Below are positions 31,350 through 34,469 of a stretch of DNA of 34,469 bases, piece by piece. This DNA is from CAWKDC01 sp044445605. Its GTDB lineage: Bacteria; Pseudomonadota; Gammaproteobacteria; JABCZS01. Position 1 is the stretch's first letter, and every line of letters begins with the position of its first letter. The notes below the pieces were generated by a model that had not been told where the DNA came from, ran no database searches, and worked only from the letters and a program-made list of their open reading frames with translations. The position numbers and the translations under genes are program-made. The DNA lies in contig JBIOEA010000024.1 of assembly GCA_044445605.1 (NCBI GenBank), forward strand, positions 1 through 34,469. The letters run 5' to 3'.

Positions 31350-32207
31350 ATGGCCGTTGGGAAAGAGATTCGCACGCAAATCAAGAGTATTAAAAACACT
31401 CAAAAGATCACGCGCGCCATGGAAATGGTGGCTGCGAGTAAGATGCGGCGTGCGCAAGACCGCATGCAGGCGTCAAAGCCTTATGCACAGCACATTCGTG
31501 AAGTGATTGGTCACGTTGCGAATGCACGTCCTGATGTAAAGATTCCTTACATGGAACAACGCGAGGTTAAACGCGCAGCAATCATTATTGTGAGCTCGGA
31601 TCGCGGGCTTTGTGGTGGTTTGAACAACAATTTGTTCAAACGCGCGATGCAAACCATGCAAGATTACGAATCTCGCGGCGTGAAAGTTGATTTATGTCTG
31701 TTCGGTAATAAAGCGATAGGATTTTTCAAGCGTTTTGGTGGGAACATCATTGCGCAAGCGAGTCATTTGGGTGATGCGCCTGAGCTTGAAAATTTGCTAG
31801 GGGTGATTACGACGGGAATCAAGTCATTTATGGATGGCAAAGTAGACGAAGTGCAGTTGGTTTACAACACCTTCGTGAACACGATGACGCAACAGCCAAC
31901 GGTAGATAAATTGTTGCCTTTCCCAAAGATCGCGGTATCTCAAAAAAATCAATGGGATTATCTATATGAGCCTGATTCGGCTTTATTGCTCGAAATTTTG
32001 GCAAAACGTTTTATTGAATCGCAAGCGTATCAAGCAGTGATTGAAAACATTGCTTGTGAACAAGCGGCTCGGATGGTGGCGATGAAAGCGGCCTCTGACA
32101 ATGCGGGTGATTTGATTGGCGAGCTTCAGTTGATATACAACAAAGCACGTCAAGCAGCGATCACGCAAGAGATTTCAGAAATTATTAGTGGTGCACAGGC
32201 AGTATAG
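31350..32207 (+). CDS. atpG: F0F1 ATP synthase subunit gamma
   Basis: Central rotor shaft. The N-terminal coiled-coil helix KEIRTQIKSIKNTQKITRAM followed by EMVAASKMRRAQDRM, and the C-terminal helix around MVAMKAASDNAGDLIGELQ, are the conserved features; the Rossmann-like middle has SSDRGLCGGLNNNLFK. 285 aa, against 287 in E. coli. GAGGG at the atpA end serves as ribosome binding site. A family 1 palindrome follows in the atpG-atpD gap. Confidence 0.98.
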   Translation: MAVGKEIRTQIKSIKNTQKITRAMEMVAASKMRRAQDRMQASKPYAQHIREVIGHVANARPDVKIPYMEQREVKRAAIIIVSSDRGLCGGLNNNLFKRAMQTMQDYESRGVKVDLCLFGNKAIGFFKRFGGNIIAQASHLGDAPELENLLGVITTGIKSFMDGKVDEVQLVYNTFVNTMTQQPTVDKLLPFPKIAVSQKNQWDYLYEPDSALLLEILAKRFIESQAYQAVIENIACEQAARMVAMKAASDNAGDLIGELQLIYNKARQAAITQEISEIISGAQAV

Positions 32208-32212
32208 GTCTT

Positions 32213-32236
32213 GTAGGGGCGAAACATCTTTCGCCT
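32213..32236. repeat. Palindromic repeat family 1, copy d
   Basis: GTAGGGGCGAAACATC followed by TTTCGCCT: a 7-bp stem GGCGAAA/TTTCGCC with a CATC loop (32218-32235). Six bases after the atpG stop. Confidence 0.8.
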
Positions 32237-32290
32237 TCTCAGAGGGGGCTGGTTAAAAACACTGCATGCAGAATTTAAGTGAGGGGTAAT

Positions 32291-33691
32291 ATGAGCAACA
32301 TCAATGTATCGAACGAACACGCGGGATCCGTGGTAGAAGTCATTGGGCCGATCGTGAAGGTTGAATTTCCTGCGAAGTCGGTGCCGAGGGTATACGACGC
32401 GCTGAGAATTGAAGGCACGGACATCACGCTAGAAGTACAGCAATTGATGGGTGGCGGCGAAGTCAAAACGATCGCCATGGGCTCGACAGACGGTTTAAGC
32501 CGCGGTTTAAAAGTGATCAACACACATGCACCGATCACGGTGCCTGTGGGCAAAGGCACCTTAGGACGCATCATGGACGTATTGGGTCGTCCGATTGACG
32601 AATGTGGTCCGGTTGTTACTGATTCATTTTTACCGATTCACCGTGCTGCGCCTACATTCGCTGAACAATCTGACGAAACAGAATTGTTAGAAACGGGTAT
32701 TAAGGTTATCGATTTGATTTGCCCCTTTGCGAAGGGTGGTAAAGTAGGTCTGTTCGGTGGTGCTGGTGTAGGTAAAACCGTTAACATGATGGAATTGATC
32801 CGTAACATTGCTATTGAGCACTCTGGTTACTCCGTATTTGCGGGTGTAGGCGAACGTACTCGTGAAGGTAACGATTTCTATCATGAAATGAAAGATTCAA
32901 ACGTTCTGGACAAAGTATCACTGGTATACGGTCAGATGAACGAGCCACCAGGCAACCGTTTGCGCGTTGCGTTGACGGGCTTGACGATTGCGGAAAGCTT
33001 CCGTGATGAAGGCAGTGACGTATTGTTGTTCATTGATAACATTTACCGTTACACCCTGGCAGGTACGGAAGTATCGGCATTGTTGGGTCGTATGCCATCT
33101 GCTGTGGGTTACCAACCGACATTGGCCGAAGAAATGGGCGTGCTGCAAGAACGTATTACATCGACGAAGACGGGCTCGATCACCTCGATCCAAGCGGTAT
33201 ACGTACCTGCGGACGACTTGACCGATCCATCACCTGCTACGACGTTTGCTCACTTGGACGCAACGGTTGTGTTGTCACGTCAAATTGCTGAAATTGGTAT
33301 TTACCCAGCGGTTGACCCATTGGATTCGACATCACGTCAATTAGATCCATTGGTTGTTGGACAAGAGCATTACGATGTAGCTCGCAAAGTACAAGGTACG
33401 TTGCAACGTTACAAAGAGCTCAAAGACATCATCGCGATTTTGGGTATGGACGAATTGTCGCAAGAAGACAAGCAGACGGTATCTCGTGCACGCAAGATTC
33501 AGCGTTTCTTGTCACAACCATTCTTCGTGGCAGAAGTATTCACCGGGTCCCCTGGTAAATACGTGTCATTGAAAGATACCATTGCTGGTTTCAAAGGCAT
33601 TGTTGAAGGTTTGTACGACCATTTGCCAGAACAAGCGTTCTACATGGTGGGCAACATTGACGAAGCGATTGCGAAAGCACAGAAGATGTAA
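32291..33691 (+). CDS. atpD: F0F1 ATP synthase subunit beta
   Basis: Catalytic F1 subunit. P-loop GGAGVGKTVNMMELI, the catalytic glutamate region GVGERTREGNDFYHEM, Walker B LLFIDNIYRYTLAGTEVSALLGRMPSAVGYQPTL, and the DELSEED loop in the variant DELSQED. 466 aa from the ATG at 32291, which has GAGGGG five bases upstream; a GTG at 32279 is in frame but lies before the ribosome binding site. Confidence 0.98.
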   Translation: MSNINVSNEHAGSVVEVIGPIVKVEFPAKSVPRVYDALRIEGTDITLEVQQLMGGGEVKTIAMGSTDGLSRGLKVINTHAPITVPVGKGTLGRIMDVLGRPIDECGPVVTDSFLPIHRAAPTFAEQSDETELLETGIKVIDLICPFAKGGKVGLFGGAGVGKTVNMMELIRNIAIEHSGYSVFAGVGERTREGNDFYHEMKDSNVLDKVSLVYGQMNEPPGNRLRVALTGLTIAESFRDEGSDVLLFIDNIYRYTLAGTEVSALLGRMPSAVGYQPTLAEEMGVLQERITSTKTGSITSIQAVYVPADDLTDPSPATTFAHLDATVVLSRQIAEIGIYPAVDPLDSTSRQLDPLVVGQEHYDVARKVQGTLQRYKELKDIIAILGMDELSQEDKQTVSRARKIQRFLSQPFFVAEVFTGSPGKYVSLKDTIAGFKGIVEGLYDHLPEQAFYMVGNIDEAIAKAQKM

Positions 33692-33720
33692 GGTAAATTT
33701 CTCGTAGTTGGTTACGACCA

Positions 33721-33780
33721 CTCTTGCCCCTCTTTGGAAAAGGGGGGGGCCGAGTATGCCGAGGCGGGGGATTTGTATAT
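33721..33780. repeat. Palindromic repeat family 2, copy 4
   Basis: First arm CCCCTCTTTGGAAAAGGGG, second arm GGCCGAGTATGCCGAGGC (imperfect), then GGGGGATTTGTATAT. It occupies the atpD-atpC gap. The atpC frame stays open backwards through it to 33724, but the start there is not supported. Confidence 0.8.
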
Positions 33781-33798
33781 CATATAATGAGGTGCAAT

Positions 33799-34212
33799 GT
33801 GTTATTGCAAGTAAAGATTGTCAGCGCAGAAAAGTTACTCTACACAGGCGAGGCCAATTGTGTGGTGGTGACCGCGGAGAATGGTGAGCTAGGCATTTTG
33901 CCGCAGCATGCGCCATTGCTTGCACGTTTGAAACCAGGTCAAGTCCGTGTATTGGTTAAAGAGCAACCTGAAGAAGTGTTTTACATTTCGGGTGGGATGC
34001 TGGAAGTTCAGCCAGATTCTGTGACAGTATTGGCTGATACTGCAGAGCGCGCTGAAAGCTTGGATGAAGCGGCAGCCATTGCGGCGATGAAACAAGCTGA
34101 AGAAGTGATGCAGGGCAAGCAAGGCGAATTTGATTATGCTGAAGCCCGTGCTGCATTGATCCGAGCAACCGCTGTATTGGCAACCATTCGGAAGCTCAGA
34201 GAAAGACATTAG
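33799..34212 (+). CDS. atpC: F0F1 ATP synthase subunit epsilon
   Basis: Central-stalk subunit and inhibitor of ATP hydrolysis. The beta-sandwich (VKIVSAEKLLYTGEANCVVV, ENGELGILPQHAPLLARLKPGQVR) and the C-terminal helical hairpin (EAAAIAAMKQAEEVM, AEARAALIRATAVLATIRKLRE) are complete. I chose the GTG at 33799 (137 aa; E. coli has 139): GAGG lies six bases upstream. An ATG at 33787 has no ribosome binding site, and an upstream frame to 33724 would translate the palindromic repeat. Last gene of the operon. Confidence 0.95.
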   Translation: MLLQVKIVSAEKLLYTGEANCVVVTAENGELGILPQHAPLLARLKPGQVRVLVKEQPEEVFYISGGMLEVQPDSVTVLADTAERAESLDEAAAIAAMKQAEEVMQGKQGEFDYAEARAALIRATAVLATIRKLRERH

Positions 34213-34469
34213 GCTCTTCGTAGGGGCGAAACATCCGTAACCGTTCACGATCACAAGATCTGACAACGAAGAACTCTTCGCCCACTTTGTAAAGAGGGCA
34301 GACACAGGAATCGTCGAGCTTGCGAGAAGGTTCTTGTGTCGGGGGATTTTTCTCACCTTCGCTTCATAACCAGAATTCACATACCGAAGGAATCGACTGC
34401 TCTTGGGCGCTTATCGGCAATCTCTCGCCCAAACACGCTGTGAACCCATCCCTGGGCGCTCATCGTCGG
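34213..34469. repeat. Repeat mosaic downstream of the atp operon
   Basis: No gene seen. Contains a broken family 1 repeat (GTAGGGGCGAAACATC, 34220-34235), a family 2-like first hairpin (GCCCACTTT/AAAGAGGGC, 34280-34299), a second stem with arms 34301-34312 and 34329-34340 (GACACAGGAATC with GGTTCTTGTGTC) followed by GGGGGATTTTT, then TCACCTTCGCTTCATAACC shared with 9120-9138. Towards the edge are two related stretches (TGGGCGCTTATCGGC and TGGGCGCTCATCG). The hairpin with its T-run could end atp transcription. Confidence 0.65.

Noticed and set aside
33724..33798. Longer N-terminus for atpC starting at 33724
   Set aside because: It would translate the palindromic repeat into a Gly/Arg-rich tail absent from epsilon subunits, and has no ribosome binding site; the GTG at 33799 has one.
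1..34469. tRNA, rRNA, CRISPR array, transposase or integrase
   Set aside because: I looked for cloverleaf ends, regularly spaced direct repeats and DDE/tyrosine-recombinase motifs and saw none; the repeats present are small palindromes.

Overview
The window is the chromosomal replication-origin region of a gammaproteobacterium. The evidence is the classic order dnaA-dnaN-recF-gyrB on the minus strand, facing rpmH-rnpA-yidD-yidC-mnmE-mnmG-rsmG-parA-parB-atpIBEFHAGDC on the plus strand. A DnaA-box-rich, AT-rich gap separates the two arms. GyrB, DnaN and DnaA read as gammaproteobacterial in length and motifs. The accessory genes suggest a host-associated, possibly Legionellales-like bacterium: a Fic protein, a solenoid-repeat protein with a U-box-like tail, a membrane-anchored nucleotidyltransferase-like protein and an exported phytochelatin-synthase-like protease. 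That lifestyle assignment is inference; I do not name a genus.

Layout. 1-200: start of a truncated gene and spacer. 199-2021: ogt (DNA alkyl repair) and fic, both minus strand. 2193-5891: two divergent effector-like genes whose promoters share overlapping -35 elements. 5958-6482: a cytochrome b561. 6498-12980: gyrB, recF, dnaN and dnaA, minus strand, with a 426-bp structured repeat region between recF and gyrB. 13123-14280: brnQ, lying between dnaA and the origin. 14281-14990: oriC. 14991-17427: rpmH, rnpA, yidD and yidC. 17558-18118: a small DUF1488-like gene. 18161-21385: mnmE and mnmG. 21432-22595: an exported outer-membrane-type protein. 22717-25253: rsmG, parA and parB. 25269-26962: an accessory block of phytochelatin-synthase-like protein, EVE protein and a truncated BRO-type protein. 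27088-34212: the complete nine-gene F1Fo ATP synthase operon. 34213-34469: a repeat mosaic.

How the parts work together. DnaA would bind the boxes at 14.40-14.83 kb to start replication. Three perfect parS palindromes (one between recF and gyrB, two inside recF) lie 4.4-5.4 kb left of oriC, and parA/parB lie about 9-10 kb to its right, so the whole partition system sits around the origin. The conserved backbone has been interrupted at four otherwise stable junctions: dnaA/oriC, yidC/mnmE, mnmG/rsmG and parB/atpI.

Two families of small palindromic repeats are scattered through the plus-strand operons, including inside the atp operon. In rsmG and parA the repeat itself supplies the stop codon. 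The most novel-looking content is the divergent effector-like pair at 2.2-5.9 kb: an 11 x 27-residue repeat protein with a U-box-like tail, and a divergent CCA/poly(A)-polymerase-like protein with membrane segments.
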